Assembly (NCBI RefSeq): GCF_015694465.1
Contig: NZ_JADQDO010000003.1
Span: forward strand, 62,001 to 126,000
DNA: 64,000 bases
DNA from: Microvirga alba
Lineage (GTDB): Bacteria; Pseudomonadota; Alphaproteobacteria; Rhizobiales; Beijerinckiaceae
Direction: 5' to 3'
The notes beneath the pieces are model-generated. The model saw only the letters and a program-made list of their open reading frames with translations. It had not been told where the DNA came from and made no database searches. Below are positions 1 through 7,701 of the stretch, in pieces. A program made the translations under genes and the position numbers. The first letter of the stretch is position 1. The number at the start of each line of letters is the position of its first letter.

Positions 1-299
1 GCGGGGCGCGAATGCATCCAGTACTGGAATAGGAAGGGCGCAAGCTTCGGCAGTGCCGCCAGATGGTAATGCGCGTCGATGGTGTTGTTGAGGGCGTAGC
101 GCAGCAACGCGCCGAAATCGTGCGGGAAGCCGTAAGGATAGACGCCCTCGCGCTGGATCAGGCCCGCATTGCCGAAGGAGGTCTCGCCCCCCGGTCCGCG
201 CCGGTCCACCAGAAGCACGGAACGGCCTCGCTTTTGCAGGTGAATGGCAATCGACACGCCGACGATGCCAGCGCCCAGAACAACAACATCCTTACGCAT
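1..299 (-). CDS. FAD-dependent oxidoreductase (DadA/glycine oxidase-like), truncated by the window edge
   Basis: Reading the minus strand from an ATG at 299, the protein begins MRKDVVVLGAGIVGVSIA, an N-terminal Rossmann dinucleotide-binding motif (GxGxxG, residues about 9-14). It continues with a basic strand end, LLVDRRGPGGETSFGNAG, as in D-amino-acid dehydrogenase/DadA and related DAO-family flavoenzymes. Only about 99 N-terminal residues are present; the frame stays open to base 1, so the substrate-binding half lies outside the window. Such enzymes oxidise D-amino acids or glycine-like substrates with FAD. Family assignment is good; the substrate cannot be told. It is divergent from rpe, with about 200 bp between the two starts. 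Confidence 0.8.
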   Translation of the reverse strand, partial: MRKDVVVLGAGIVGVSIAIHLQKRGRSVLLVDRRGPGGETSFGNAGLIQREGVYPYGFPHDFGALLRYALNNTIDAHYHLAALPKLAPFLFQYWMHSRP

Positions 300-508
300 G
301 GAAACTCCGCCCCATTCCTTCAAAGGCCTCTCATTGATTGAGAGCCAAGGGGCCTATTGCCCCTTTTGCGTGCGGTTATTTACTCCCGATCGTTCAAATC
401 CGTCCATGTCTTTCCTGTGGCAAATAGCCCTCTCCCCACATGTCTCGATGACGCGACCGAGGCATAAGTCCCGTTGCCGTGAAGGTAAGCTCGTGCTACC
501 GCGCGGCC

Positions 509-1180
509 ATGACACGCCCCCTGCTCATCGCCCCATCCATCCTCTCCGCCGATTTCGCCAAGCTCGGCGAGGAGGTCCGTGCCGTCGACGCCGCTGGCGG
601 CGACTGGATCCATATTGACGTGATGGACGGGCATTTCGTGCCCAACATCACCATGGGCCCGGACATCGTGAAGGCCATTCGCCCGCATTCGGCGAAGGTG
701 TTCGACGTTCACCTGATGATCGCGCCGGTCGATCCCTACCTGGAGGCGTTCGCCAAAGCGGGTGCGGACGTGATCAGCATTCACGCGGAAGCGACCCCGC
801 ACTTTCACCGCTCGCTCCAGACCATTCGTTCGCTCGGCAAGAAGGCGGGCGTGGTGCTGAATCCCGGCACCCACGAGACCGTCATCGAGCCAGTGCTCGA
901 CCTGGTCGATCTGGTGCTTCTGATGACCGTCAATCCTGGCTTCGGCGGCCAGGCCTTCATCGGCTCGGTTTGCGAGAAGATCCGGCGGATCAAGGCCATG
1001 GTCGGCGACCGCGACATCGATATCGAGGTCGATGGCGGCGTGACCGTAGAGACCGCGCCCCTCGTGGCCGAGGCAGGGGCCAACGTTCTCGTCGCGGGCT
1101 CGGCGACCTTCAAGGGCGGGCCCGCGGCCTACGCCGGCAATATCGCGGCCATCCGCGAGGCGGCGGCCAAGGCGCGTTGA
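509..1180 (+). CDS. rpe: Ribulose-phosphate 3-epimerase
   Basis: Interconverts ribulose-5-phosphate and xylulose-5-phosphate (pentose phosphate pathway, Calvin cycle). The 223-residue length is normal for this TIM-barrel family. Visible hallmarks are the N-terminal [14 protein letters not shown], the metal-site segments [11 protein letters not shown] and DVHLMI, the [10 protein letters not shown] loop, and the C-terminal DIEVDGGV and VAGSA phosphate-binding segments. The frame is open to a GTG at 479, but ATG 509 puts the conserved [15 protein letters not shown] at the N-terminus and matches usual family length, so I chose it. The next gene is convergent, with a possible hairpin between them. 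Confidence 0.96.
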   Translation: MTRPLLIAPSILSADFAKLGEEVRAVDAAGGDWIHIDVMDGHFVPNITMGPDIVKAIRPHSAKVFDVHLMIAPVDPYLEAFAKAGADVISIHAEATPHFHRSLQTIRSLGKKAGVVLNPGTHETVIEPVLDLVDLVLLMTVNPGFGGQAFIGSVCEKIRRIKAMVGDRDIDIEVDGGVTVETAPLVAEAGANVLVAGSATFKGGPAAYAGNIAAIREAAAKAR

Positions 1181-1250
1181 GGCCGCCGGTTTAGTGGCGC
1201 GCGGGCCTATTCCCCGCGCGAAGGTGCGATGTCGAAGGCCGACCGCATGC

Positions 1251-1290
1251 AAAACCCAGGCAATCTGCCGCTAAGATGCCTGGGCTTTCA
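1251..1290. terminator. Possible bidirectional terminator hairpin between rpe and the 1309-2046 gene
   Basis: CCCAGGCA at 1255-1262 pairs with TGCCTGGG at 1277-1284 around a 14-nt loop and is flanked by an A-run on the left and CTTT on the right. A GC-rich inverted repeat (CGCGCGGG/CCCGCGCG) lies just upstream at about 1198-1219. The location between convergent genes fits a terminator, but the U-tract is short. Confidence 0.4.
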
Positions 1291-1308
1291 GATATACGGG
1301 TTTTGGTT

Positions 1309-2046
1309 CTACGAAGCGGAGACGAACTCGACGAAGGGTTCGAGGCTGCTGAAGGGCAACGTATACCGCTCACCCCGGAAGAGCGTCGGCACATCTTGCC
1401 CGCCCGCGTAGCCGGCGGTCAGCTTGCCGCGCACCGTGAAAGTCTCGCCGGCCTTCACGTGTCCCCAAGGCTCATCGATATAGTCGGTGATGCCGAGTTC
1501 GTTCAGCTTGGCCTCGACGGTCAGCGTCCGGGCGTGAGAGGGCAATTGCCGCAGGCTATTCTCGATATCATCACGCACGATGGCGTAGGCCGGATTTCGG
1601 ACTTTGTAGCGAAGCTCGGTGTCCTGGGTGAAGCGCCACACCGATCCTGACACCATCTGCTGTTGCATCGTGAGAGGTTCTGTCACCTTTGGCGCCTTCG
1701 TCCCCTTTTTGGCGCTCGCCGGGGCCTCGGCAGCCTGGACGTCGGCGATCAAGGCCCACTTGGTCGACCACTCGACTGCCCTGTAGTCGCCCTTGGTCAG
1801 CCGGTCGGTGAACTCCAAAATATCAGAAGCAATGTTTTGATTGCTGCCGCTGGCCTCGAAGTATCGCAGGCGCATGTCGTCGGGAAGAAGCAGATAGAAG
1901 TTGTCGCTCTTCACATCCACATCGAAGATGGTCTTGACCTTCACGACCTGATCGCGCGCGGACGTTGACGGTATCCCATCACCGGTCGGGTACACCATGG
2001 TACCTTTGGGGACCCGAATGTAACCAGTAACTTGGATCTCAGACAT
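1309..2046 (-). CDS. Uncharacterised 245-residue soluble protein
   Basis: I do not recognise a family. The 245-residue product starts MSEIQVTGYIRVPKGTMVYP, has no signal peptide or membrane segment, and contains an Ala/Lys-rich linker (about residues 107-121) separating an N-terminal half from a C-terminal half. The C-terminal half carries RQLPSHARTLTVEAKLNELG and ends in a beta-rich FTVRGKLTAGYAGGQDVPTL segment. Codon usage looks like its neighbours and the frame is uninterrupted, so it is probably a real gene. It is convergent with rpe. Upstream of its ATG there is no strong Shine-Dalgarno match. Function unknown. Confidence 0.7.
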   Translation of the reverse strand: MSEIQVTGYIRVPKGTMVYPTGDGIPSTSARDQVVKVKTIFDVDVKSDNFYLLLPDDMRLRYFEASGSNQNIASDILEFTDRLTKGDYRAVEWSTKWALIADVQAAEAPASAKKGTKAPKVTEPLTMQQQMVSGSVWRFTQDTELRYKVRNPAYAIVRDDIENSLRQLPSHARTLTVEAKLNELGITDYIDEPWGHVKAGETFTVRGKLTAGYAGGQDVPTLFRGERYTLPFSSLEPFVEFVSAS

Positions 2047-2555
2047 ATGAATTTAGTCCATCTTTCATAAATATGGATTTTCGGGCCGATCGCCCGCAGA
2101 CTCAGCACCTCTTCCAGTGCCCGCTAAACATCCAAATTGCCACCCCCCTGCCTTCTTGAATGTGCGGACATTTTCCCGCAGGCCTTGCCTTGGCCGCCAT
2201 GCCGCAATCAGTAGTGGACACATGTATCGCCCACCCCCCTCGTCGAGAGGGCCTATCAGCGCGCCTCCTTGTGACCGACCCATCGCTTCGCACGTCTGAA
2301 CCAACGGCAAGCGGTGTTTTGCATGATCAGAAGAAAAACACACTTGGTTCAAGGAGTTAGGTTGATTTCGCCGAGGGCTCACCATGGTCGTTGTGATGAA
2401 CGCCGCTTGCGTAAGGGACGGTCATCAAATAGCCATTGCGAAATCGTCCCCGGACCGTCTTCCCGACCGTTCAGACCAACCCGGTTCGCGCACGAAAAAT
2501 CCAACGTTTTCGACAGTCGTTGTGATCGTTGCGCCCCGCGCTTAGGAGAATTCTA
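2047..2555. other. Gene-free intergenic stretch upstream of purB
   Basis: About 500 bp between the divergent starts of the unknown gene and purB. Short open frames occur on both strands but none has a convincing ribosome binding site or protein-like composition. An inverted repeat (TCCAT/ATGGA) lies near 2058-2080. I see no repeat family member, tRNA or known riboswitch. Promoters for both flanking genes should be here. Confidence 0.5.
2544..2549 (+). promoter_or_regulatory. Shine-Dalgarno AGGAGA that fixes the purB start
   Basis: AGGAGA lies 6 nt before GTG 2556. It decides the start in favour of this GTG over the in-frame TTG at 2529, which would add nine residues unlike the family N-terminus. 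Confidence 0.8.
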
Positions 2556-3863
2556 GTGGTCCCTCGTTACAGCCGTCCCGAGATGGTGGCCATCTGGTCG
2601 CCCGAAACCAAGTTCCGCATCTGGTTCGAGATCGAGGCTCATGCCACCACGGCGCTTGCGACTCTCGGCGTCGTGCCGAAGGAAGCGGCCGAACTGGTCT
2701 GGGAGAAAGGCTCCAAGGCCAACTTCGACGTCGATCGCATCGACGCCATCGAGCGCGAGGTCAAGCACGACGTCATCGCCTTCCTGACCCATCTCTCCGA
2801 GATCGTCGGTCCGGAAGCCCGGTTCGTGCACCAGGGCATGACCTCCTCGGATGTGCTCGATACCTGCCTCAGCGTGCAACTCGTGCGCGCGTCCGACCTG
2901 CTCTTGCGCGACATCGACGCCCTGCTCGCCGCCATCAAGCGCCGCGCCTTCGAGCACAAAATGACGCCGACCATCGGCCGCTCGCACGGCATCCACGCGG
3001 AGCCGGTGACCTTCGGCCTCAAGATGGCCCAGGCCTATGCGGAATTCGAGCGCTGCAAGCTACGCCTCATCGAAGCCCGGCGCGAAGTCGGGACCTGCGC
3101 CATTTCGGGTGCCGTCGGCACCTTCGCCAATATCGATCCGAGCGTGGAAGAATACGTGGCCGAGAAGATGGGGCTCTCCGTCGAGCCCGTCTCGACGCAA
3201 GTTATCCCGCGCGACCGCCATGCCATGTTCTTCGCGACATTGGGCGTCATCGCCTCGTCCATCGAGCGTCTCGCCATCGAGATCCGCCATCTGCAGCGCA
3301 GCGAGGTGCTGGAAGCCGAAGAGTATTTCTCCGAAGGCCAGAAGGGCTCCTCGGCCATGCCGCACAAGCGCAACCCTGTGCTGACGGAAAACCTGACCGG
3401 ACTTGCACGCATGGTTCGCGCCTACGCCCTGCCCGCCATGGAGAACGTGGCGCTCTGGCACGAGCGCGACATTTCCCACTCGTCGGTCGAGCGCATGATC
3501 GGCCCCGACGCGACCGTGACGCTCGACTTCGCACTGGCACGCCTCACCAACGTCATCGACAAGCTTCTGGTCTACCCTGAGAACATGCAGAAGAACCTGG
3601 ATCGCCTCGGCGGCCTCGTGCATTCGCAGCGCGTTCTCCTGGCCCTGACCCAGAAAGGCGCGTCCCGCGAGGATGCCTATCGTCTGGTCCAGCGCAACGC
3701 CATGCCGGTCTGGCGCGGCCAAGGCGACTTCCTCACGCTCCTGAAGGATGATGCGGATGTGACGAGGTACTTGCCACCCTCCGAAATCGAAGCCTGCTTC
3801 GACCTCGGCTATCACTTCAAGCACGTGGACACGATCTTCAAGCGCGTCTTCGGCGCGGCTTGA
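2556..3863 (+). CDS. purB: Adenylosuccinate lyase
   Basis: Catalyses two purine steps: cleavage of SAICAR to AICAR plus fumarate, and of adenylosuccinate to AMP plus fumarate. The product has 435 residues, typical of the bacterial form. The fumarase/aspartase superfamily signature GSSAMPHKRNP is present around residues 264-274, with TSSDVLDT and SHGIHAEPVTFG earlier as the other two active-site regions. The start is the GTG at 2556 giving MVPRYSRPEMVAIWSPE; it is set by a good AGGAGA site. A palindromic repeat follows the stop, so it is probably monocistronic. Confidence 0.97.
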   Translation: MVPRYSRPEMVAIWSPETKFRIWFEIEAHATTALATLGVVPKEAAELVWEKGSKANFDVDRIDAIEREVKHDVIAFLTHLSEIVGPEARFVHQGMTSSDVLDTCLSVQLVRASDLLLRDIDALLAAIKRRAFEHKMTPTIGRSHGIHAEPVTFGLKMAQAYAEFERCKLRLIEARREVGTCAISGAVGTFANIDPSVEEYVAEKMGLSVEPVSTQVIPRDRHAMFFATLGVIASSIERLAIEIRHLQRSEVLEAEEYFSEGQKGSSAMPHKRNPVLTENLTGLARMVRAYALPAMENVALWHERDISHSSVERMIGPDATVTLDFALARLTNVIDKLLVYPENMQKNLDRLGGLVHSQRVLLALTQKGASREDAYRLVQRNAMPVWRGQGDFLTLLKDDADVTRYLPPSEIEACFDLGYHFKHVDTIFKRVFGAA

Positions 3864-3872
3864 GATAACCCT

Positions 3873-4016
3873 GTCATTCCGGGCGCGCCATCGGCGCGAG
3901 CCCGGAACCCATAACCAATGACGGCTCAGAGCCGAACACGGCACATCCCGTAGCGCCTTCTCCGGCGATGCCAGCGTTTATGGGTTCCGGGCTCCGCTTC
4001 GCGGCCCCGGAATGAC
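3873..4016. repeat. Palindromic dispersed repeat, copy 1 of 5
   Basis: 144-bp unit with long imperfect inverted ends: GTCATTCCGGG...GAGCCCGGAACCCATAA on the left and TTATGGGTTCCGGGCTCC...CCGGAATGAC on the right, around a variable centre. The same architecture recurs at 7540-7682, 41018-41160, 41548-41693 and 42517-42656. It sits between purB and cfa. Confidence 0.9.
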
Positions 4017-4161
4017 GGCGCGATCCGCGCAGTAAATTCGACTGCGCGGAAGGGCTCGGCCATGACCGGGAGGCGGAACTCCCTAGCCAAAGGCAGCACT
4101 GGAAAATTTCGCACAATGCGCAACAATCTTCGGGCAGGAGATCAACGGCCTGAGGATTGCC

Positions 4162-5412
4162 ATGCTGTCGGAGAAGCTTCTCGCCGCCGCTTTTACGCGC
4201 GCGGTCAAGCGGGGAACCCTGAGTTTGACTACCGCCGGAGGTCAGCGTCTGACCTTCGGTGACGGGAAGGCCCCGCTCGTATCGATCCGGTTCACGGATA
4301 CCACAGCCCAGCTCGCCCTCTGCCTCCATCCGGAATTGAAGCTCGGCGAGTTGTTCATGGATGGGCGGCTCGTGATTGAGCAGGGAACGATTTACGACCT
4401 GCTCCAGCTTGTCCTGCAGGACACTCATGGCGAGCTCGATGAGCTTCCCTTCCATCGCCTGCGGGCGATCCGCGCGTGGATGCAACGCCGCGGCGAGAAT
4501 GACCCTCACGCCTCGAAGCGCAACGTCGCCCATCACTACGATCTTGATGGCCGCCTCTACGCCCTGTTCCTCGACAGCGACCGGCAATATTCCTGCGCCT
4601 ATTTCGACCATCCGGACGCAACGCTCGAACAGGCGCAGCTCGCCAAGAAGCGGCACATCACGGCCAAACTGATGGTTGATCCTGGCCACAACGTGCTCGA
4701 TATCGGCTCGGGCTGGGGTGGCCTTGGGCTCTATCTCGCCCGCGTGGCCGGAGCAGGCTCCATCAAGGGCGTGACCCTGTCCGAGGAACAGCTCGAGGTT
4801 TCCCGCAAGCGCGCGGCGAATGCTGGGCTTCGAGACCGTGTCCGGTTCGAGCTTGAAGACTACCGCGCGACAAAGGGCACTTTCGACCGCATCGTGTCGG
4901 TCGGAATGTTCGAGCATGTGGGCCTGCCGTCCTATGACGCCTATTTCCAGACCTGCGGACAGCTTCTCAAGAATGATGGGGTCATGCTGCTCCACACCAT
5001 CGGCCGCTCGGGGACACCTTATCCGACCAATCCCTGGATCGCCCGCTACATCTTCCCCGGCGGGCACCTGCCGATCCTCTCGGAGATGCTGCCGTCCATC
5101 GAACGCGCCGGCCTCATCGTGACCGATATCGAGGTCCTGCGCCTTCACTATGCGCTCACTCTCCAGGCTTGGCGCGAGCGCTTCATGGCCCATCGCGAGG
5201 AGGTCTTGCGCCTTTACGACGAACGCTTCTGCCGGATGTGGGAGTGCTATCTCGCCATGTCCGAGACCGCCTTCCGTTTCCAGGATGCGGTGGTTTTCCA
5301 GATCCAGCTGGCAAAGCGCAACGACGCGGTGCCCCTGACGCGCGATTACATCGCCGAGCGGGAGACCGTCCTCAAGCGCGCGGAAGAGCTGGAATTGCGC
5401 CGGAGCGCTTGA
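4162..5412 (+). CDS. cfa: Cyclopropane-fatty-acyl-phospholipid synthase family methyltransferase
   Basis: Transfers a methylene group from S-adenosylmethionine to the cis double bond of phospholipid acyl chains at the membrane surface. The 416-residue product has the N-terminal lipid-binding region (FGDGKAPLVSIRF, LGELFMDGRL) and a class I SAM motif VLDIGSGWGGLGLYLA at about residues 178-193. It then shows the family signatures SVGMFEHVG and the C-terminal HYALTLQAWRERF. Length is close to E. coli Cfa. The downstream hydrolase begins 31 bp after the stop and may be cotranscribed. It could alternatively be a CFA-like methyltransferase acting on another lipid position, which sequence alone does not exclude. 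Confidence 0.92.
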   Translation: MLSEKLLAAAFTRAVKRGTLSLTTAGGQRLTFGDGKAPLVSIRFTDTTAQLALCLHPELKLGELFMDGRLVIEQGTIYDLLQLVLQDTHGELDELPFHRLRAIRAWMQRRGENDPHASKRNVAHHYDLDGRLYALFLDSDRQYSCAYFDHPDATLEQAQLAKKRHITAKLMVDPGHNVLDIGSGWGGLGLYLARVAGAGSIKGVTLSEEQLEVSRKRAANAGLRDRVRFELEDYRATKGTFDRIVSVGMFEHVGLPSYDAYFQTCGQLLKNDGVMLLHTIGRSGTPYPTNPWIARYIFPGGHLPILSEMLPSIERAGLIVTDIEVLRLHYALTLQAWRERFMAHREEVLRLYDERFCRMWECYLAMSETAFRFQDAVVFQIQLAKRNDAVPLTRDYIAERETVLKRAEELELRRSA

Positions 5413-5443
5413 ACCGGCAGCCTTGGGCGGTTACCTCGGGATC

Positions 5444-5998
5444 ATGAAAACTTCCGATTGCGACATCCTCATCGTCCCAGGCTACGAGAATTCAGGCGTC
5501 GATCACTGGCAGAGCCGTTGGGAGCGCCAGCTCTCGACCGCGCGCCGGATCGAGCAGCAAGACTGGGACGCTCCCGTCAAAGAGGACTGGGTCAAGCGCA
5601 TCGTGCAAGATGTGAAGCGCGCGAAGAGGCCCGTCGTCCTCGTAGGCCACAGCCTCGGCGTGGTCGCCATCGCGCATGCGGCCCCGCTTCTCGCAAAGGG
5701 CAAGGTTCAGGGGGCGTTTCTCGCCGGATTGCCGGACGTGGAGCGGCCGGGCTTCGTGCCTGAAATCGACCGCGCCTTCGCGCCGATTCCGCGCGATCCC
5801 CTGCCTTTCCCGTCCGTGCTCGTTGCGAGCCGCACCGATCCGCATTGTGACTACGAGAAGGCGGAAGATATCGCCTACGCATGGGGTTCGGCCATTGTGG
5901 ATGCGGGCGACGCGGGCCACATCAATACGGATAGCGGTCATGGGCCCTGGCCCGAGGGTCTGATGCGCTTCGCAGGGTTTCTCAAGCACCTCGGGTGA
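5444..5998 (+). CDS. RBBP9/YdeN-family alpha/beta hydrolase
   Basis: A 184-residue single-domain serine hydrolase of the RBBP9/YdeN family. The protein begins with DILIVPGYENSGVDHWQSRW, the conserved first-strand and oxyanion region of this family. It has the nucleophile elbow GHSLG (Ser about residue 69), the acid segment ASRTDPHCDYEKA and the C-terminal histidine region SGHGPWPEG. I chose ATG 5444, which gives the usual N-terminus, rather than an in-frame TTG 21 bp upstream. It follows cfa by 31 bp in the same direction. Members are small esterase-like enzymes with poorly known substrates. Confidence 0.88.
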   Translation: MKTSDCDILIVPGYENSGVDHWQSRWERQLSTARRIEQQDWDAPVKEDWVKRIVQDVKRAKRPVVLVGHSLGVVAIAHAAPLLAKGKVQGAFLAGLPDVERPGFVPEIDRAFAPIPRDPLPFPSVLVASRTDPHCDYEKAEDIAYAWGSAIVDAGDAGHINTDSGHGPWPEGLMRFAGFLKHLG

Positions 5999-6089
5999 AC
6001 TCAACATGACGAAAAATTCATGCGGCGGTCACCTGGGGGAGAGCAGAGTAGGAGCAATCTTGTCCTATCCACTCACGGAGGAAAACCGC

Positions 6090-6629
6090 ATGAAGACTTT
6101 TGCCATTTTTTCAACTGCGTCCGCCCTCGCTCTGGCGGCGACCATTGCTTATGCGCAACCGGCTCCTCCGTCGGCAGGGAGCCCCGCTCCACGCGGCCAG
6201 ATGACCCGCGCGGATTTTGATTCCCTGACCGACGCTCGCGTTGCCTCGATTCAGGCGGGACTGAAGCTGACCCCGGACCAGCAGAAGCTCTGGCCTCCGG
6301 TGGAGAAGGCCATACGCGCCATGGCGACCACCCGCGCCGAGCGTCGGGAAGCTTTGCGTGAGCGCGCCTCCCGCACCGAGCGTCCGGACATGATGCAGCG
6401 CCTTGAGCGCGGCGCGGCCTTCTCGAGCAAGAACGCCGAGAACCTGAACGCCCTCTCCACCGCAATGAAGCCGTTGTGGGCCTCCCTCGATGACCGCCAG
6501 AAAAAGCTTCTGCCGGTTCTGATGCGGGAAGGACGCGAGGGCCGAATGGCGGAGTGGCGTCATCGCGGCGCGGAGATGATGCATCGGGGCGGCCCGCAGG
6601 GTCAGCAGGCCCCGGCTCCCAAGCAGTAA
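6090..6629 (+). CDS. LTXXQ-motif (Spy/CpxP-like) periplasmic protein
   Basis: 179-residue exported protein. ATG 6090 is preceded by CGGAGGA and gives a clear signal peptide (KTFAIFSTASALALAATIAYA, cleavage probably after AYA). The mature part is Pro-rich, then helical, with the LTPDQQKLWPPVE signature of the LTXXQ family and a His/Met/Gly-rich tail (WRHRGAEMMHRGG). Spy and CpxP are periplasmic chaperone or envelope-stress sensor proteins; by analogy this one may bind unfolded proteins or metal. An in-frame ATG at 6006 would place about 28 non-signal residues first and is less likely. It is followed by a strong terminator shared with convergent rpsD. Confidence 0.85.
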   Translation: MKTFAIFSTASALALAATIAYAQPAPPSAGSPAPRGQMTRADFDSLTDARVASIQAGLKLTPDQQKLWPPVEKAIRAMATTRAERREALRERASRTERPDMMQRLERGAAFSSKNAENLNALSTAMKPLWASLDDRQKKLLPVLMREGREGRMAEWRHRGAEMMHRGGPQGQQAPAPKQ

Positions 6630-6674
6630 GCAGATCGCTCCGAAGCATCGTCTTCGGAGCATCCTCTGGACAAT

Positions 6675-6704
6675 AAAAAAGGCCGCCCTTGAGGCGGCCT
6701 TTTC
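6675..6704. terminator. Bidirectional rho-independent terminator
   Basis: A-run, then AAGGCCGCC, short loop, GGCGGCCTT and TTTT. It serves the LTXXQ gene on the plus strand and rpsD on the minus strand. A second hairpin (GCTCCGAAG/CTTCGGAGC, about 6638-6661) lies just before it. Confidence 0.87.
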
Positions 6705-6725
6705 GTATTGAACTTTCGTCGCGGC

Positions 6726-7343
6726 TTAGCGCGAGTAGAACTCGATCACGAGGTTCGGTTCCATCTGGACCGCATACGGCACCTCGGAGAGGGTCGGGAT
6801 GCGGGTCACCTTGGCCGTCATCTTGGAATGATCGACTTCGATGTAGTCCGGAACGTCGCGCTCGGCGAGCTGCGTCGCCACAAGGACGACCTCAAGCTGC
6901 TTCGACTTGTCCTTGACCTCGATCACGTCACCCGGCTTCACGAGGTAGCTCGGGATGTTCACGCGGCGGCCGTTGACCTTCACGTGACCGTGATTGACGA
7001 ACTGGCGAGCGGCGAACGGGGTCGCGACGAACTTGGCGCGGTACACGACCGCGTCGAGACGGCGCTCGAGCAGGCCGATCAGGTTCTCGCCCGAGTCGCC
7101 CTTCTGGCGGATCGCTTCCGCGTAGTAGCGGCGGAACTGCTTCTCGGTGATGTTGGCGTAGTAGCCCTTCAGCTTCTGCTTGGCGCGCAGCTGCGTGCCG
7201 AAGTCGGACATCTTGCCCTTGCGGCGCTGTCCGTGCTGACCGGGGCCGTATTCACGGCGATTGACGGGGCTCTTCGGGCGACCCCAGATATTCTGACCCA
7301 TACGGCGGTCAAGCTTGTGCTTGGCCTGAATGCGCTTCGACAT
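6726..7343 (-). CDS. rpsD: 30S ribosomal protein S4
   Basis: 205-residue primary 16S-rRNA-binding protein of the small subunit. It shows the family N-terminus with [20 protein letters not shown], the [15 protein letters not shown] segment and the S4 RNA-binding domain [23 protein letters not shown] with [17 protein letters not shown]. This is the zinc-less (C-minus) form, with no cysteines in the N-terminal region. ATG 7343 is preceded by AGAGGA at good spacing. It stands alone here, as in many Alphaproteobacteria, rather than in the alpha ribosomal-protein operon. Confidence 0.98.
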   Translation of the reverse strand: MSKRIQAKHKLDRRMGQNIWGRPKSPVNRREYGPGQHGQRRKGKMSDFGTQLRAKQKLKGYYANITEKQFRRYYAEAIRQKGDSGENLIGLLERRLDAVVYRAKFVATPFAARQFVNHGHVKVNGRRVNIPSYLVKPGDVIEVKDKSKQLEVVLVATQLAERDVPDYIEVDHSKMTAKVTRIPTLSEVPYAVQMEPNLVIEFYSR

Positions 7344-7701
7344 CGCTGTTCCTCTTGATAAGCGAACGATTTGAGGAACGCGCCCTCCTCTTCCCCTAGG
7401 GGACGACAGGCCGACCGGAAGGCCGGGCCACGGGTGCGTAAATAGCCAACGCGGCCCCAGGGGACCGCGCCGACAGGGGGTGCCTAAGGGAAAACACTGG
7501 AGGAGTCAATGAAGCAGTGGATGTGGAAGCATCCACCTCGTCATTCCGGGGCCGCGCAGCGGAGCCCGGAACCCATACCCGTTAACGTGTCAGGACAAGC
7601 CACAACGACTAAAGCCGCGCTCTGTTCTGAACGGTTGGCGGCTATGGGTTCCGGGCTCTCACTACGTTCGCCCCGGAATGACGGCGGTTGCACGCACCTC
7701 G
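7344..7701. other. Intergenic region between rpsD and the RND pump, largely one repeat
   Basis: Holds the rpsD promoter region and, from 7540 to 7682, one copy of the palindromic repeat. No gene is supported here. Confidence 0.6.
7540..7682. repeat. Palindromic dispersed repeat, copy 2 of 5
   Basis: 143-bp unit with ends GTCATTCCGGGGCCGC and CCCCGGAATGAC and inner arms GAGCCCGGAACCCATA / TATGGGTTCCGGGCTC. It ends 20 bp before the stop codon of the RND permease gene. Confidence 0.9.

Noticed and set aside
2065..2556. Small genes upstream of purB
   Set aside because: Short frames on both strands lack ribosome binding sites and protein-like composition.
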